Positions 45,316 to 55,457 of a stretch of 64,000 bases of DNA are shown in pieces. The stretch is from Iamia majanohamensis (GTDB lineage Bacteria > Actinomycetota > Acidimicrobiia > Acidimicrobiales > Iamiaceae), in NCBI RefSeq assembly GCF_028532485.1, contig NZ_CP116942.1, forward strand, positions 372,001-436,000. Direction: 5' to 3'. Position 1 is the stretch's first letter. Each line of letters starts with the position of its first letter. The notes beneath the pieces are model-generated. The model did no database searches, was not told the DNA's origin, and saw only the letters and a list, made by a program, of their open reading frames with translations. The position numbers were made by a program, and so were the translations under genes.

Positions 45316-45370
45316 CGCGACCTTTGAGCGGAAGTGCGCCACATGCGGCGACAACTGCTCAAAGGTCGCG
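45316..45370. repeat. Hairpin element with 27-nt loop and CCACATGCGGCG core, copy 2
   Basis: CGCGACCTTTGAGC (45316-45329) and its exact complement (45357-45370) form a 14-bp stem around 27 bases. The loop holds CCACATGCGGCG at positions 10-21, as in the element at 43198-43232. It lies between the divergent HNH pseudogene and the methyltransferase gene. Confidence 0.6.
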
Positions 45371-45426
45371 CCGCCCCCTCCGAAATCGCTCGTCGCGCCG
45401 CCAGGCAGGGCGCGAGGGGTCCCGAC

Positions 45427-46149
45427 GTGCTCGAGGACCACTTCGCCGGTGAGGTCGCAGCCCACTACGACGCCACGTCGCCGCCGGCGCCGGCGGCCAT
45501 GGTCGACCGGCTGGCCGAGCTGGCCGGCGCGGGCCGCGCCTTGGAGCTGGCCGTGGGCACGGGCCGGGTGGCGCTGCCTCTGGCCGACCGCGGCGTGGAC
45601 GTGGCCGGCATCGAGCTGTCGCCCGACATGGTCGCGGTGCTGCGGGCCAAGGACCCCGAGGGCCGGGTGGCGGTGACCCTGGGCGACATGGCCACGACCC
45701 GGGCCGAGGGCGCCTTCTCCCTCGTGTACCTCGTCTACAACACCATCGGGAACCTGCGGACCCAGGACCAGCAGGTCGCCTGCGTCGCCAACGCGGCCGC
45801 CCACCTGGGCCCCGGGGGGCGCTTCGTGGTCGAGGTCGGGGTGCCGAGCCTCCGTCGCCTGCTGCCCGGCGAGGACGCCCACCTCTTCTCCTACGCGCCC
45901 GGCTACGTCGGCTTCGACCGCTACACCGACCTGGTGGCCCAGCAGGCGACGTCGCACCACTTCGTCGTGCGCGAGGGGGAGGCCCGCGAGGTGCGCACCC
46001 CGTTCCGCTACGTGTGGCCCTCGGAGCTCGACCTCATGGCCCGTCTGGCGGGGATGGAGCTCGAGCACCGCTGGGCGGGGTGGGACCGCGCCCCGTTCAC
46101 CGGCGAGAGCACCTCGCACGTGTCGGTGTGGCGCACGGTCGGGGGCTGA
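45427..46149 (+). CDS. Class I SAM-dependent methyltransferase
   Basis: A 240-residue soluble methyltransferase, different from the one at 42405. The start VLEDHFAGEVAAHYD is the usual opening of this group; motif I is ALELAVGTGRVALPLA (Gly-rich G-T-G-R), then VAGIELSPDMVAVL, a variable acceptor region, and HLGPGGRFVVEVG as motif III. A C-terminal strand pair (ESTSHVSVWRTVGG) closes the fold. The GTG at 45427 is chosen for this conserved opening; an in-frame ATG at 45334 would lie inside the hairpin element and add 31 basic residues. Acceptor unknown. Confidence 0.85.
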   Translation: MLEDHFAGEVAAHYDATSPPAPAAMVDRLAELAGAGRALELAVGTGRVALPLADRGVDVAGIELSPDMVAVLRAKDPEGRVAVTLGDMATTRAEGAFSLVYLVYNTIGNLRTQDQQVACVANAAAHLGPGGRFVVEVGVPSLRRLLPGEDAHLFSYAPGYVGFDRYTDLVAQQATSHHFVVREGEAREVRTPFRYVWPSELDLMARLAGMELEHRWAGWDRAPFTGESTSHVSVWRTVGG

Positions 46150-46204
46150 CCGCCCGCGCCGATCCGACGAGCGATGGCGGCGTGGGCGCGTCCGACACCC
46201 GTAC

Positions 46205-46246
46205 TGGCATGCGAGCACGACGGGATCCGGTGTCGATCGCGTGCCA
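46205..46246. repeat. Palindromic intergenic repeat (GGCACGCG family), copy 1
   Basis: Arms TGGCATGCGA and TCGCGTGCCA pair at 9 of 10 positions around 22 bases containing GCACGACGGGATCC. Two relatives are at 59986-60026 (opposite orientation) and 63291-63332. Confidence 0.6.
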
Positions 46247-46309
46247 CCTCGCAGGAGAGCCGACCCGAGCCGCCGCAGGCCTGCGCCGCGCCCGACCCGC
46301 GGCTCGGCG

Positions 46310-47080
46310 CTACGAGCGGCTGAGGAACCGCTTGTTCTTGAACTTGGACGCCAGGTAGTCCTTGTTCATCAGGGCGATGAAGTCGATGGAGATCTCCTTC
46401 GGGCACGCCTCCTCGCACTCGCCGTGGTTCGTGCAGGAGCCGAAGAACTCCTCCATGGTGTCGACCATGGCCTCCACCCGCCGGACGCGCTCGGCCTGGC
46501 CCTGGGGGAGCATGTTGAGGTGGCTCACCTTGGCCGCGGTGAACAGCTGGGCGGCCGAGTTGGGGCAGGCCGCCACGCAGGCGCCGCAGCCGATGCAGGC
46601 CGCCGCGTCCATGGCCGCGTCGGCCACCGGCTTGGGGATGGGGGTGAGGTTGGCGTCGGAGGCGCCGCCGGTCTCGGCGGTGATGAAGCCGCCGGCCTCG
46701 ATGATGCGGTCGAAGGCGGAGCGGTCGACCATCAGGTCCTTCACGATGGGGAAGGAGGTGGCCCGCCACGGCTCGATGACGATCTCGTCGCCGTCGGCGA
46801 ACTTCCGCATGTGGAGCTGGCAGGTGGCGGTGCCCTTCTGGGGGCCGTGGGCCCGGCCGTCGATCATCAGCGAGCACGTGCCGCAGATGCCCTCGCGGCA
46901 GTCGTGGTCGAAGACGATGGCCTCCTTGCCCTCGCCGATGAGGCGCTCGTTCACGAGGTCGAGCATCTCGAGGAACGACATCTCGTCGTTGATGCCGGGG
47001 GCGGCGATGACGTCGAAGCGCCCGGGGGCGTCGGGCCCGTCCTGGCGCCAGACCTTCAGGGTGACACTGATCTCTGTCAT
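46310..47080 (-). CDS. sdhB: Succinate dehydrogenase iron-sulfur subunit
   Basis: A 256-residue electron-transfer subunit of complex II. The N-terminal ferredoxin domain carries the [2Fe-2S] ligands in [14 protein letters not shown] plus the later ATCQLH; the C-terminal domain has [12 protein letters not shown] and [14 protein letters not shown] for the [4Fe-4S] and [3Fe-4S] clusters. It passes electrons from the FAD of SdhA to quinone at SdhC. ATG at 47080 overlaps by 4 bases (ATGA) the stop of a 44-codon frame that fills the gap to sdhA. The order is sdhC-sdhA-(small ORF)-sdhB. Confidence 0.96.
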   Translation of the reverse strand: MTEISVTLKVWRQDGPDAPGRFDVIAAPGINDEMSFLEMLDLVNERLIGEGKEAIVFDHDCREGICGTCSLMIDGRAHGPQKGTATCQLHMRKFADGDEIVIEPWRATSFPIVKDLMVDRSAFDRIIEAGGFITAETGGASDANLTPIPKPVADAAMDAAACIGCGACVAACPNSAAQLFTAAKVSHLNMLPQGQAERVRRVEAMVDTMEEFFGSCTNHGECEEACPKEISIDFIALMNKDYLASKFKNKRFLSRS

Positions 47081-47210
47081 CGGCGCTCCGTCGAGTTCGT
47101 CGGGGTGGCAGACCCGGAGGTGGCGAGAGCAGCGCCGATGACCTCGACGTCGCTTCGCTCCGTGGAGCCCACCCGTGCTGTCTGGTTCGCTCGTACCTCG
47201 CTCACGGTCA

Positions 47211-47211
<1 letters not shown>
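47077..47211 (-). CDS. 44-codon ORF exactly filling the sdhA-sdhB gap
   Basis: ATG (47211-47209) overlaps the last base of the sdhA stop (TGATG), and TGA (47079-47077) overlaps the sdhB start (ATGA). The predicted peptide begins [20 protein letters not shown] and ends PTNSTERR; it is polar, Ser/Thr/Arg-rich, with no membrane helix. Perfect coupling on both sides argues for translation. Against it, third positions are clearly less GC-rich than in the neighbours (about nine A/T-ending codons in 44), and no family is known to me. It could also be a spacer that keeps ribosomes moving from sdhA to sdhB. Confidence 0.4.
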
Positions 47212-49133
<1,922 letters not shown>

Positions 49134-49153
49134 GAGGGGCTGACCTCCGGGGG

Positions 49154-49903
49154 TCAGGTGGAGACGATGCCGGCCGTGACGGCCAGGGGGAACGAGCAGT
49201 TGCCCACGACGATGAGGGCGGCGAAGCCGGCGGCGAAGCCCCGGCGGGCCCGGTTGAACCGCGGGTTGTTCCAGCCCATGGTCTGGAAGAGGCTCCAGGA
49301 GCCGTGGAAGAGGTGGAAGCCGAGGGCGATGTTGGCGACCAGGTAGATGAGCGCCACCCACCAGCGCCCCAGGCTGAGGGCCACGTTCTCGTAGGGCAGG
49401 CCCCGGACGAAGTCGTAGCCGGTGCCCGTCCAGCTCAGGTCGAACAGGTGCCAGACGAGGAAGAGGCCGACGATCACGCCGCTCCAGCGCATGGTGCGGC
49501 TGGCGTAGTTGGCGGCCAGGTAGTCGCGCCGGGACTGGTACTTGGTGGTGCGGGCGGCCTGGTTGGTGCGGGTGAGCGAGTAGGCGGCGTGGATGTGGAG
49601 GGCGAAGGCCACGATGAGCCCGATCCGCAGCAGCCAGAGGAAGACGGTGTGGGGCAGGATCGGCACGAGGAGCTCGCGGAGGAACTCGCCGTACTCGTTG
49701 AACTCCTCCGGGCCCAGGTACATCTTCAGGTTGCCGACCATGTGGGCGAAGACGAAGCCCATGAGGCCGATGCCGGTGAGGGCCATCACGTACTTCTTGC
49801 CCACCGACGACCGGTAGAGCTCGACCGGGAACGGGGCCTTGCGCTTGGCCTTGGGGGCCACGGCCGATCCGGCGCTGCCCCGGGACACGGATGTCGCTGC
49901 CAT
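49154..49903 (-). CDS. sdhC: Succinate dehydrogenase cytochrome b subunit, b558 family
   Basis: A 249-residue membrane anchor with five predicted helices: about 37-57, 85-110, 138-158, 180-205 and 222-245. Conserved His ligands for two hemes are in [33 protein letters not shown] and [11 protein letters not shown], the B-type pattern in which one subunit binds both hemes and menaquinone. The N terminus (about 1-30) is basic and cytoplasmic. ATG at 49903 is 8 bases after TAGGTT, so the operon is predicted to be leaderless from this gene. It is divergent from the DUF6777 gene. Confidence 0.93.
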   Translation of the reverse strand: MAATSVSRGSAGSAVAPKAKRKAPFPVELYRSSVGKKYVMALTGIGLMGFVFAHMVGNLKMYLGPEEFNEYGEFLRELLVPILPHTVFLWLLRIGLIVAFALHIHAAYSLTRTNQAARTTKYQSRRDYLAANYASRTMRWSGVIVGLFLVWHLFDLSWTGTGYDFVRGLPYENVALSLGRWWVALIYLVANIALGFHLFHGSWSLFQTMGWNNPRFNRARRGFAAGFAALIVVGNCSFPLAVTAGIVST

Positions 49904-49911
49904 CGGCTCGG

Positions 49912-49917
49912 AACCTA
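49912..49917 (-). promoter_or_regulatory. Predicted -10 box (TAGGTT) of leaderless sdhCAB
   Basis: On the minus strand TAGGTT ends 8 bases before the sdhC ATG and matches TANNNT. Confidence 0.5.
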
Positions 49918-50064
49918 CCCCTGCCAGCGGACGGGGGCCGAAACGGAGCGTCAGCCGCCGTCAGGGCCGTCGGCGCGGCGCGGGACGACCGGCCGGGGAC
50001 GACATGTAGGGTCACCCGTGCGGGCGAGGCTCGTCCGCGGCGCGAGCCGAGGGGGCGATGGGCA

Positions 50065-52293
50065 GTGGAGCAGACCGGGTCGAACGACGTCCCGTGCGGG
50101 TCCTGCGGGGCGGCGGTGCCACCGGGGGCGGCCTTCTGCCCACAGTGCGGAGCGGCCACCGCCGCCGCCGGCGCCTCACCCCCCGGCGCCACGCCCTCCT
50201 CGTCGGGGCGTCGCCGCTGGGTCTGGGCCCTGCCGGTGGCCGCCGTGCTGCTGTGCGCCGCGGTCGTGGGCGCGCTCGTCCTCGTCGCCGGCGACGACTC
50301 CGACGGGGTCGTCGAGGTCGAGCTGGAGGCGGCCGGGGCCGAGACCGAGGACCCCTTCACCCCGTCGGTGGTCGAGGCCGGGGTGTCGGTGGCCGACCTG
50401 CTCGCCTCGCCGGGCGTCGCCGACCAGGCCCAGGCGAGCGCGGGCCCGGGCACCGGCGACGTGGCCGTGGCCGAGGTCCGCGGCAACGCACCCCGGCTCT
50501 ACGCCAGCCGGTCGCAGGGCCCGGTCTGCGACGCCGCCGCGCTGACCGCCCGGATCACCGAGAGCCCCGAGCGGGCCGCGGCCTGGGCGGGGGCCGCCGG
50601 CGTGGAGGTGGACGGCATCGAGGCCTTCGTCTCCTCGCTCACCCCCCTGGTCCTCACCCGCGACACCGCGGTCACCAACCATCGGTACGGCGAGGACGGC
50701 GCCCAGGCCTACCAGGCCGTCCTCCAGGCCGGGACGCCCGTCCTGGTCGACGACCGGGGCACGCCGCGGGTGCGGTGCACGTGCGGCAACCCCCTGCTCG
50801 AGCCCCGCGTGGCGGGCGAGGAGGTCGACCTCGCCGGCGAGCGGTGGGAGGGCTTCGACCCGGCCCGCCTGAGCGGCATCCGGCCCTCGGCCGAGCCGGT
50901 GGCCACCATCGAGACCGTCGACGTGGCCACGGGGGAGCCGGTCACGACCGCGCTGGGCGGCACCGTCTCGCTCGACGGCCTCCTGGTGAGCGACGCCACC
51001 GGTGTCCACGTCGACTCCGAGGCGGGCGAGCGCCGGGCCACGGTGCTCGACCGCCCCGCCGAGCGGGCCTTCGACGACGGGGCCGGCGGGCTGATCTTCA
51101 ACGAGGCCCGACCGTTCGACCCCCGGACCGCAGGGCCGCCCGAGCTGCGGGCACCGGACACCGCCTCGGCCGCCGCCATCTGGCACCTGCCGGCCGGGGC
51201 CCAGGAGCCGGTCGAGCTGTTCTCCAGCGACGACCCCGCCACCCGCTGGTTCGTGGCCGAGGGGACCGGGACCCTCGGCGGGGCGCGGGTGCTGGTGTAC
51301 GCCGAGGTGACCGTCGACCCCGAGGCGCCGGAGCTGGAGCAGCTCACCGGGCGGCTCATGCTCACCGACCTCGACTCCGGCGACAAGCAGGTGCTCGAGG
51401 AGGTCGGGTACGCCAACGAGGTGGTGGCCTCGTCGATCACCGTCGGGGGCGACCGCGTGGCCTACGAGACAGGCTTCGGCGAGGCGTCGTGGACGGTGCG
51501 CGACGCCGCCCTCGAGGAGGTCGAGACCGCGTGCGCGGGCGGCGACGGCTCCGGCTCGGGGTGCGTCGGCGTCGGCGCCCTGTCCGACGCGACCACGCTG
51601 GTCGGCATCCGCACCGACGAGGTCGACCGGGTCGTCGGCATCCAGGTCGACGACCTCGACTCGGGCGAGGCGCGCCCGGTGGAGACGGCGGCGGCCCTCG
51701 ACGCCGAGGGGTGGGTCGGCGACCGGGCCGTCGACGCCCGGGACGGCGAGGCCCTGGTGTCGTCGCGGCCCGAGGACGGCTCGGCCGCCCTGCCCACCGT
51801 GCTGGTCGACGTGGCCGCCGGCACCGGGGCCGAGATCCCCGTGCCCGGCATCGCCCGCTTCCTCGACGCCCCGCTCGTGCGCCCGGCCGGGTCCTCGGCG
51901 CCGGCGTCGGAGGTGCCCACCACCACCACGGCCCCGCCGACGACCACGACCGCGCCACCGACCACGGCGCCCCCGACCACCACCACGGCGCCGCCGACGA
52001 CCACGACCGCGCCGCCGCCCGAGCAGGTGGCCGGCGCGTGCGGGACCGTGACCGCCAGCAACGGCGAGGCGGTGGCGGTGTTCGTGGAGTCCGGGTCGGT
52101 CGCCTGCGCCGGGGCCGTCACCCTGGCCGACACGTACTACAACGACCCGAGCGTGGTGCGGGAGGGCTCGGGGGGCTTCGCCACCATCGGCGACTGGTCC
52201 TGCTCGTCGACCTCCGCCGCCGTCTTCGAGTCCACCGGCGAGGCCGGCAGCTGCGAGGGCCCCGCCGGCCGCATCGTGATGCGCCGCCCCTGA
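50065..52293 (+). CDS. Zinc-ribbon, single-pass membrane protein with DUF6777 domain
   Basis: A 742-residue protein. A cytoplasmic zinc ribbon (C-G-S-C ... F-C-P-Q-C-G, about residues 10-32) precedes a membrane helix (about 50-74). Outside comes a DUF6777 region (about 85-260), recognised by [52 protein letters not shown] and [13 protein letters not shown] long beta-rich part with propeller-like repeats (about 270-615) leads to a Thr/Pro linker ([11 protein letters not shown], about 620-655) and a small C-terminal Cys-bearing domain. The GTG at 50065 is the last start before the ribbon and gives a normal N terminus. A TAGGGT at 50007-50012 may be its -10 box. Function unknown. Confidence 0.8.
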   Translation: MEQTGSNDVPCGSCGAAVPPGAAFCPQCGAATAAAGASPPGATPSSSGRRRWVWALPVAAVLLCAAVVGALVLVAGDDSDGVVEVELEAAGAETEDPFTPSVVEAGVSVADLLASPGVADQAQASAGPGTGDVAVAEVRGNAPRLYASRSQGPVCDAAALTARITESPERAAAWAGAAGVEVDGIEAFVSSLTPLVLTRDTAVTNHRYGEDGAQAYQAVLQAGTPVLVDDRGTPRVRCTCGNPLLEPRVAGEEVDLAGERWEGFDPARLSGIRPSAEPVATIETVDVATGEPVTTALGGTVSLDGLLVSDATGVHVDSEAGERRATVLDRPAERAFDDGAGGLIFNEARPFDPRTAGPPELRAPDTASAAAIWHLPAGAQEPVELFSSDDPATRWFVAEGTGTLGGARVLVYAEVTVDPEAPELEQLTGRLMLTDLDSGDKQVLEEVGYANEVVASSITVGGDRVAYETGFGEASWTVRDAALEEVETACAGGDGSGSGCVGVGALSDATTLVGIRTDEVDRVVGIQVDDLDSGEARPVETAAALDAEGWVGDRAVDARDGEALVSSRPEDGSAALPTVLVDVAAGTGAEIPVPGIARFLDAPLVRPAGSSAPASEVPTTTTAPPTTTTAPPTTAPPTTTTAPPTTTTAPPPEQVAGACGTVTASNGEAVAVFVESGSVACAGAVTLADTYYNDPSVVREGSGGFATIGDWSCSSTSAAVFESTGEAGSCEGPAGRIVMRRP

Positions 52294-52324
52294 CCGGGCG
52301 CCACCTCGTGTCGCCTGGGGTCGG

Positions 52325-52645
52325 TCAGATCCCGAAGCCCTCGATGCGGCCGTAGGTGGAGCACAGACCGGCGGCGTTGATGGCGAGGAAGGTGAGCACC
52401 AGGGCCCAGGCCAGGCGGCGGCGCCAGCCCACCAGGCGGCGGGCGCCGGCGGTGGGCCCGGGCATGTACCACTCCGGGAGGAGCCCGAGGTCCTGGCGCT
52501 CGGCCAGGTCCCAGTAGGGCACGGCGTCGTCGTCGGCCACGTCGGAGCGCTCGGCGGCCAGGGCCTGGGCCTCCAGCTCGGCGTCGTCCACCGGGGGGCC
52601 GTCGTCGGCCTCGTGGTCGGTGGGGTGGGGGAGCAGGTCGGTCAC
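52325..52645 (-). CDS. Small single-pass membrane protein of unknown function
   Basis: A 106-residue acidic protein with one C-terminal membrane helix (about 78-98, LAWALVLTFLAINAAGLCS) preceded by an Arg-rich positive patch (GARRLVGWRRR), so the N terminus faces the cytoplasm. The soluble part is Asp/Glu/Ala-rich with PYWDLAERQDLGLLPEWYMP in front of the helix. No family recognised. The GTG at 52645 is chosen over a longer frame to 52717 because of GAGGA about 10 bases upstream and a TACGGT -10 box at 52674-52679. It converges with the DUF6777 gene. Confidence 0.6.
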   Translation of the reverse strand: MTDLLPHPTDHEADDGPPVDDAELEAQALAAERSDVADDDAVPYWDLAERQDLGLLPEWYMPGPTAGARRLVGWRRRLAWALVLTFLAINAAGLCSTYGRIEGFGI

Positions 52646-52673
52646 GGGTGTCGGTCCTCGCCGGTCGGGGCCC

Positions 52674-52679
52674 ACCGTA
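52674..52679 (-). promoter_or_regulatory. Predicted -10 box (TACGGT) of the small membrane protein gene
   Basis: On the minus strand TACGGT lies 28 bases before the GTG at 52645, leaving a leader of about 20 bases with GAGGA. Confidence 0.35.
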
Positions 52680-52735
52680 CCGACGGTCGGACGCCCTCCG
52701 GGCGCGGCACCGAGCACCGGGCGCGGCGCGTGAGG

Positions 52736-53377
52736 TCAGCGGTGGTGGTCGGATCCCGAGGGGTGGCCCTCGGCCAGCCGGGTCAGGCCGCCGATGGTCA
52801 TCTCCACGTAGGTGTCGACGAGCTGCCGGCGCTGGGCCGCGCCCGGGCGGGAGCGCATCTGGGCCAGCAGCGAGCGGAGGCCGGAGAACAGCACGGCGAG
52901 GGCGGAGCGGGCCGTCCGGCCGTCGATGCCGAGGTCCCGCTCGGCCCGCTCGGCGAAGTAGCCCACCGTGCGACGGTCCCACCCCCGCTGGTCCTGGCGG
53001 GCCCGGGGGTCGGCGCCGGCCTCGCGCAGCGGGGTGAAGAAGGGGCCGTGCTCCTCGAGGGCGTCGAGGGTGGCGCCGACGAAGGCCCGCAGCTTGGGCT
53101 CGAAGCCCTCCGGGGCGGCCTCCACCTCGGCCGCGATGCGGCGGTCGAGGCGCCGGGCCTCCCGCCGGTAGAGGGCCACGAGCACCTCCTCCTTGTGGGC
53201 GAAGTGCTTGTAGACGAGGGCACGGGTGACCGACGCCCGCTCCGCCACCGCGCCCATGGTCACCCCGGCGGGACCGGACTCGGCCACCAGGGCTCGGGCC
53301 GCGTCGAGGAGGGCGGTGCGGCGGGCGTCGGCCGAGAGGCGCTCGGGCGCCGGGGACGAGGGGGGTGCGGGCGCCAC
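52736..53377 (-). CDS. TetR family transcriptional regulator
   Basis: A 213-residue repressor-type protein. The N-terminal HTH (about 18-62) reads LLDAARALVAESGPAGVTMG then VAERASVTRALVYKHFAHKEEV, the standard TetR helix-turn-helix and YxxF/H-F helix. The C-terminal ligand and dimer domain is about 75-200, with FTPLREAGADPRARQDQRGW. It is divergent from the amidohydrolase-hydrolase pair with about 100 bp between, and that gap has direct repeats likely to be its operator. The GTG at 53377 is preferred, since starts further upstream (to 53416) would run into the repeats; no clear ribosome binding site distinguishes them. Ligand unknown, probably a substrate of the divergent enzymes. Confidence 0.9.
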   Translation of the reverse strand: MAPAPPSSPAPERLSADARRTALLDAARALVAESGPAGVTMGAVAERASVTRALVYKHFAHKEEVLVALYRREARRLDRRIAAEVEAAPEGFEPKLRAFVGATLDALEEHGPFFTPLREAGADPRARQDQRGWDRRTVGYFAERAERDLGIDGRTARSALAVLFSGLRSLLAQMRSRPGAAQRRQLVDTYVEMTIGGLTRLAEGHPSGSDHHR

Positions 53378-53400
53378 CCACCGATGCTCGCACACGGGAC

Positions 53401-53462
53401 GGTTGCACTCTGTCACCGAGCGTGGTCCAATGTCGCCGACCGAGGTTGCACTCTGTCACCGA
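53401..53462. promoter_or_regulatory. Candidate TetR operator: two direct copies of GGTTGCACTCTGTCACCGA
   Basis: Identical 19-base copies at 53401-53419 and 53444-53462 are 43 bases apart, with a partial third (TGTCGCCGA, 53431-53439) between. Each copy carries TTGCAC, a possible -35 box; TTGCAC at 53403 is 17 bases from TCCAAT. Located between the divergent TetR and amidohydrolase genes. Confidence 0.6.
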
Positions 53463-53478
53463 CCGCGAGGAGCGTGCC

Positions 53479-54648
53479 GTGAGCTACGTGGGGACCCGAC
53501 CGACCCTGGATGCCGACAGCCACCTGATGGAGCTGCCCGGCTTCCTCGACCCCTACATCGAGGCCCCCATGCGGGAGCGGCTGCGCGGCCGGGACATGGC
53601 GGCGGCCGCCCCGCTCCTCGACCACGCCACCGCCCAGGCCGAGCGCCGCCGCACCGACGCCGACGCCCGGGCCGAGGCCGAGGAGCGCCTGCTGCGCGAC
53701 AAGGGCTGGGCCGCCATGGGGTCGTTCGACCCGGCCGAGCGGAGTCGGGTGGTCGACCTCCTCGGCGTCGACGGCCAGCTCGTCTTCGCCACCTTCGCGG
53801 CCACCATGTTCCTCGGGCGCGACCGCGACCTGCTCCACGCCGGCAGCGCCGCGCACAACCGGGCCGTGGCCGCCTTCTGCGCCGACGACCCCCGGCTGCT
53901 GCCGGTGGCCTTCGTGCCCCTGGTCGACACCGAGCGGGCCGTGGCCCTCCTGGAGGAGGCCATCGCCCTGGGCTGCGCCGCGGTCCACGTGCCGTCGACG
54001 GCGGCGGGCGACCGGTCGCCCACCCACCCGCACCTCGACCCCTTCTGGTCGCTGCTCGAGGGCAGCGGGCTCCCCTTCGTGCTCCACGTCGGCGGCGGGG
54101 GCCGCCTCCTCGACCGGGCCTTCCACGAGAACGGGCGCCCGGTCACCGACCACCTGGGCGGGGGCGAGAACATCCGGTCCAAGGACTTCCTCGCCATCTC
54201 CGGCTCACCGTCGCTGTTCCTCGGGGCCATGGTCCTCGACGGGATGTTCGACCGGTTCCCCGCCCTGCGCGGTGGCGTGATCGAGGAGGGGGCCAGCTGG
54301 GTCGTCTCGTGGCTGCACCAGCTCGACTTCGCCCAGCGGGCGTTCCGCCGCACCGAGGCGCCCCTCGCCGAGCTCACCCGGAGGCCGTCGGAGTACGTGC
54401 ACGGCCACCTGTGGTTCACGCCGTTCCCGGGGGAGCCGGTGGGGTGGATGGTCGAGCAGGCCGGCGACGACCTCTTCATGTTCTCCACCGACTACCCCCA
54501 CCCGGAGGGCGGGCGCGACCCGCTGGCCAAGTTCGAGGAGGCCATGCCCGACGTGCCCGAGGCGTCCCGCGACCGCTTCTACTACGGCAACATGGCCGAC
54601 CTGCTGGGCCCGAGCCTGGTCCCGGCCCGCTCGGGTGCGGGGGTCTGA
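53479..54648 (+). CDS. Amidohydrolase family 2 protein
   Basis: A 389-residue metal-dependent TIM-barrel enzyme (Amidohydro_2). The opening LDADSHLMELPGFLDPYIE carries the D-x-D-x-H-like metal site of this group, VLHVGGGGRLLDRAF has the barrel His, and the late Asp is in FSTDYPHPEGGRDPL. Such enzymes do hydrolysis or decarboxylation of ring or amide compounds (o-pyrocatechuate/ACMSD-like); the substrate is not clear. GTG at 53479 follows GAGGAG by 7 bases. The hydrolase gene starts 3 bases after its stop. Expected to be under control of the divergent TetR. Confidence 0.9.
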   Translation: MSYVGTRPTLDADSHLMELPGFLDPYIEAPMRERLRGRDMAAAAPLLDHATAQAERRRTDADARAEAEERLLRDKGWAAMGSFDPAERSRVVDLLGVDGQLVFATFAATMFLGRDRDLLHAGSAAHNRAVAAFCADDPRLLPVAFVPLVDTERAVALLEEAIALGCAAVHVPSTAAGDRSPTHPHLDPFWSLLEGSGLPFVLHVGGGGRLLDRAFHENGRPVTDHLGGGENIRSKDFLAISGSPSLFLGAMVLDGMFDRFPALRGGVIEEGASWVVSWLHQLDFAQRAFRRTEAPLAELTRRPSEYVHGHLWFTPFPGEPVGWMVEQAGDDLFMFSTDYPHPEGGRDPLAKFEEAMPDVPEASRDRFYYGNMADLLGPSLVPARSGAGV

Positions 54649-54650
54649 CC

Positions 54651-55436
54651 GTGGCCAGGGGCACGGCGACGCTGGAGGTCCTCGACGAGACGGCGGCCGA
54701 CGGCGTCGTCGAGCGGCGGGTGCTGCTCCGCACGGGTGAGGCCGAGGTGCCGGGCCTGCACTGGCTGCCGACCGACCCCCGCCCCAGCCACCCGACGGTG
54801 TGCATGGGCCACGGCGGGTTCCAGCACAAGCGCGTCGACAACGTCCTGGCCCTCGCCCGCCAGCTGGTCGTCGACCTCGGCGTGGGGGTGGTCGCCCTCG
54901 ACGCCCCCGAGCACGGCGAGCGCGAGAGCGACCCCGGCGCGTCGGAGCGGACCCTGGCCGCCCTGGCGACCGGCGACCGCGACGCCCGCCGTCGGGCCTT
55001 CGGGCGCGAGGCCCGCGCCGCCATGGCGGCGCGCGCCGAGGCCCACGTGGCCGAGTGGGCCGCGCTGCTCGATGCCCTCCAGCAGGACCCCCGCTGGGCG
55101 GACGGCCCCTTCGGCTGGTGGGGCGTCTCCATGGGCACCACCCACGGACTGCCCCTCACGGCCACCGACGACCGCATCGCCGCGGCCGTGTTCGGCCTCA
55201 ACGCCCTGCGGCCCGGCGATGAGAGGTGGGAGACCCAGGCCCGGGCCGTCACCGTCCCCGTGCTCTTCCTGACCCAGTGGGACGACGAGCTGATGACCCG
55301 GGAGGCCTCGCTCGCCCTCTGGGACGCGCTGGGCTCCCAGGACAAGACGCTCCACGTGAACCCGGGCCGCCACGTCGAGGTGCCGCGGTTCGAGCGCCGG
55401 GCGAGCGTCGACCACCTCGGTCGCCACCTGCTCTGA
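54651..55436 (+). CDS. Alpha/beta hydrolase (dienelactone hydrolase-like)
   Basis: A 261-residue serine hydrolase. The nucleophile elbow is GVSMGT (G-x-S-x-G) in FGWWGVSMGTTHGL, the acid is probably an Asp of LTQWDDELM, and the base is the His of PGRHVEVP. The early strand PTVCMGHGGFQHKRV gives the oxyanion region H-G-G. A long helical cap (about 85-140) covers the site. GTG at 54651 lies 3 bases after the amidohydrolase stop, so the two form one operon and may act in order on one compound. Confidence 0.88.
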   Translation: MARGTATLEVLDETAADGVVERRVLLRTGEAEVPGLHWLPTDPRPSHPTVCMGHGGFQHKRVDNVLALARQLVVDLGVGVVALDAPEHGERESDPGASERTLAALATGDRDARRRAFGREARAAMAARAEAHVAEWAALLDALQQDPRWADGPFGWWGVSMGTTHGLPLTATDDRIAAAVFGLNALRPGDERWETQARAVTVPVLFLTQWDDELMTREASLALWDALGSQDKTLHVNPGRHVEVPRFERRASVDHLGRHLL

Positions 55437-55457
55437 GGGCGGGGCCCGAGGGCCCGC

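Noticed and set aside
45334-45426. Extra 31 residues at the N terminus of the methyltransferase
   Set aside because: They would be encoded by the loop and right arm of the hairpin element and are very basic, unlike the family start VLEDHFAGEVA.
43879-46149. Mobile island around the HNH gene
   Set aside because: No transposase, integrase, terminal repeats or target duplication were seen; DUF222/HNH genes are scattered singly in actinobacteria.
51918-52023. Tandem nucleotide repeat (ACCACCACGGCGCCGCCGACG-type)
   Set aside because: It is the coding sequence of the Thr/Pro linker in the DUF6777 protein and is explained by that.
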